NCBI GenBank assembly: GCA_020436955.1
Contig: JAGQWW010000189.1
Coordinates: 1 to 5,862, forward strand
DNA from: Saprospiraceae bacterium
Lineage (GTDB): Bacteria > Bacteroidota > Bacteroidia > Chitinophagales > Saprospiraceae
Reading direction: 5' to 3'
DNA: 5,862 bases
In this document: piece by piece, positions 4,718 through 5,862 of the stretch
How positions within the stretch are numbered: position 1 is the first letter of the stretch
How the letters are laid out: every line of letters begins with the position of its first letter
The notes under the pieces: model-generated
Databases searched by the model: none
The model's input: the letters and a program-made list of their open reading frames with translations, nothing else
Told to the model about the DNA's origin: nothing
Made by a program: the position numbers and the translations under genes

Positions 4718-5728
4718 ATGCGCGTAGCAGTTGTTGGTGCAACTGGATTGGTTGGCACCACCATGATTAAATCTTTAGAAGAAAGAAATTTTCCAATTAG
4801 TACTTTCTACCCGGTTGCATCCAGCCGTTCAGTTGGTAAAGAGGTAACTTTTAAAGGGAAAGTGTACAAAATTATAGGAATGCAGGAAGCAGTTGACTTG
4901 CGTCCTGATATCGCTATTTTTTCTGCAGGCGGATCCGTTTCATTGGAATGGGCACCAAAATTTGCTGCAGTAGGGACAACTGTTATCGATAATTCTTCAG
5001 CCTGGAGGATGGATCCTTCTAAAAGGTTGGTAGTTCCTGAAATCAATGCGCATGTTTTAACTCCGGAAGATAAAATCATCGCTAATCCCAATTGTTCTAC
5101 CATACAAATGGTGGTAGCACTAAACCCGCTACACAAAAAATATGGAATCAAACGAGTAGTGGTTTCTACCTATCAGTCTGTTACCGGTACCGGCAAAAAA
5201 GCAGTGGACCAAATGATGAATGAGCGCGAAGGGAAAGAAGGGGAGATGGCTTACCCTTATCCGATCGACCAGAACGTGTTGCCTCATATCGATGTGTTTT
5301 TGGATAATGGTTACACCAAGGAGGAGATGAAAATGGTCCTTGAGACCAAGAAGATTATGGAGGATGACAATATTAAAGTTACTGCTACAGCGGTTCGAAT
5401 TCCTGTAATGGGAGGTCATTCAGAGTCGGTTAATGTTGAATTTGAAAAAGATTTTGACTTGAACGAGGTTCGTCAACTATTGGCAGAATCTCCGGGGGTA
5501 GTGGTCCTGGATGATCCTTCACAGAATCTGTATCCTATGCCATTGATCCATGCGCACCATAAGGACGATGTATTTGTCGGACGATTGCGCAGAGATGAAA
5601 CCCAGGCCAATACCCTGAATATGTGGATTGTATCGGACAATCTTCGGAAAGGTGCGGCCACAAATGCGATACAAATTGCAGAGTACCTTGTTGCTCATAA
5701 TTTAATTGAAGCAACAGTAGAAGTTTAA
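4718..5728 (+). CDS. asd: Aspartate-semialdehyde dehydrogenase
   Basis: The enzyme reduces L-aspartyl-4-phosphate with NADPH to aspartate semialdehyde, the branch point to lysine/diaminopimelate, threonine and methionine; cytoplasmic. The Rossmann nucleotide motif GATGLVG is at 7-13, followed by SSRSVGK at 35-41. The phosphate-contacting Arg lies in NSSAWRMD (R97). The catalytic cysteine is C126 in NPNCST, and it is the only cysteine in the protein. The assisting Gln is Q153 in TYQSVTGTGK. Substrate-binding Arg and catalytic His are R227 (TAVRIPV) and H234 (GGHSESV). The C-terminal WIVSDNLRKGAATNAIQIAE is characteristic. The 336-residue length is normal and all active-site residues are present, so it should be functional. 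The ATG at 4718 opens directly into the beta strand MRVAVVGATG; no Shine-Dalgarno is visible, as is common in this phylum. It is transcribed alone from its own promoter and followed by a terminator-like element. Confidence 0.97.
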   Translation: MRVAVVGATGLVGTTMIKSLEERNFPISTFYPVASSRSVGKEVTFKGKVYKIIGMQEAVDLRPDIAIFSAGGSVSLEWAPKFAAVGTTVIDNSSAWRMDPSKRLVVPEINAHVLTPEDKIIANPNCSTIQMVVALNPLHKKYGIKRVVVSTYQSVTGTGKKAVDQMMNEREGKEGEMAYPYPIDQNVLPHIDVFLDNGYTKEEMKMVLETKKIMEDDNIKVTATAVRIPVMGGHSESVNVEFEKDFDLNEVRQLLAESPGVVVLDDPSQNLYPMPLIHAHHKDDVFVGRLRRDETQANTLNMWIVSDNLRKGAATNAIQIAEYLVAHNLIEATVEV

Positions 5729-5732
5729 ATTA

Positions 5733-5767
5733 AGGTTGAAGCCTGTTTTTTTAATAAAAAAAGGGTA
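5733..5767. terminator. Terminator-like element after asd, with T-tracts on both strands
   Basis: Five bases after the asd stop, AGGT (5733-5736) can pair with GCCT (5741-5744) around a TGAA loop, with one G·U pair, followed by G and seven T (5746-5752). The stem is short, so strength is uncertain. The following AAT and seven A (5755-5761) supply a matching T-tract on the minus strand after a gene converging from the right. The symmetric T7-AAT-A7 arrangement suggests a shared stop signal for two convergent transcripts. Confidence 0.5.
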
Positions 5768-5782
5768 TAATTTGTAACCAAA

Positions 5783-5862
5783 TTAGCTCAACTTAGTAAA
5801 GGTAAAAGAACGAATAGTACCAGATACACGAATAGCGTATTTCAGAACCAGATTTTTGTAAC
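5783..5862 (-). CDS. Possible C-terminal end of a convergent gene entering from the right
   Basis: One minus-strand frame is open from the window edge to a TAA at 5783-5785 and would encode about 26 last residues, ending in YAIRVSGTIRSFTFTKLS. The repeated hydrophobic/polar alternation looks like beta strands of a larger protein. Support is contextual: the frame ends just before the T-tract that would terminate it. A plus-strand frame is also open over the same bases without a start codon, and the piece is too short to identify, so this remains tentative. Confidence 0.3.
   Translation of the reverse strand, partial: YKNLVLKYAIRVSGTIRSFTFTKLS

Noticed and set aside
4807..5151. 114-codon open frame on the minus strand inside asd
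   Set aside because: It lies wholly opposite highly conserved asd coding sequence including the catalytic-cysteine region and resembles no known protein.

Overview
The window reads as chromosomal core DNA of a member of the Bacteroidota, most likely a Cytophagales-type bacterium. The evidence is moderate-to-low GC with AT-rich spacers, start codons without a clear Shine-Dalgarno sequence, several exact or near matches to the Bacteroidota -7 promoter box TAnnTTTG, a DUF1573 lipoprotein of the Bacteroidota type, and a small peptide with a Bacteroidota-style Gly-Gly leader. The assignment is inference from these traits; no rRNA or other marker gene is present.

Layout. Positions 1-763 (+) hold a MOSC-domain protein whose first residues lie outside the window. 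It meets tail to tail a UbiA-family prenyltransferase on the minus strand (760-1623), probably the menaquinone enzyme MqnP; one TTAA supplies both stop codons. Upstream of that, also on the minus strand, is a DUF1573 lipoprotein (1737-2246) with its own hairpin terminator and, beyond its promoter, a striking cluster of TGTTAA boxes with an 11-bp inverted repeat (2338-2379). An AT-rich gene-free stretch follows (2380-2756). It ends in a good promoter for a 66-residue precursor-like peptide with a double-glycine leader (2757-2957, +). The tail of that gene overlaps a 518-residue helical-repeat protein of unknown function on the minus strand (2944-4500). A divergent promoter region (4501-4717) separates the latter from asd, aspartate-semialdehyde dehydrogenase (4718-5728, +). 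After asd there is a terminator-like element with T-tracts on both strands, then perhaps the last codons of another minus-strand gene.

How the genes relate. Most look like independently transcribed units rather than one operon: every neighbouring pair is convergent or divergent, apart from the DUF1573 and prenyltransferase genes, and a terminator separates those two. Asd serves the lysine/threonine/methionine/diaminopimelate branch, the prenyltransferase serves respiratory quinone synthesis, and the MOSC protein is a probable molybdenum-cofactor enzyme. The least explained part is the centre: an orphan Gly-Gly leader peptide with no modifying enzyme or transporter in view, overlapping an uncharacterised TPR-like protein. 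That is the best candidate for something undescribed, but the sequence alone does not show that the two work together.
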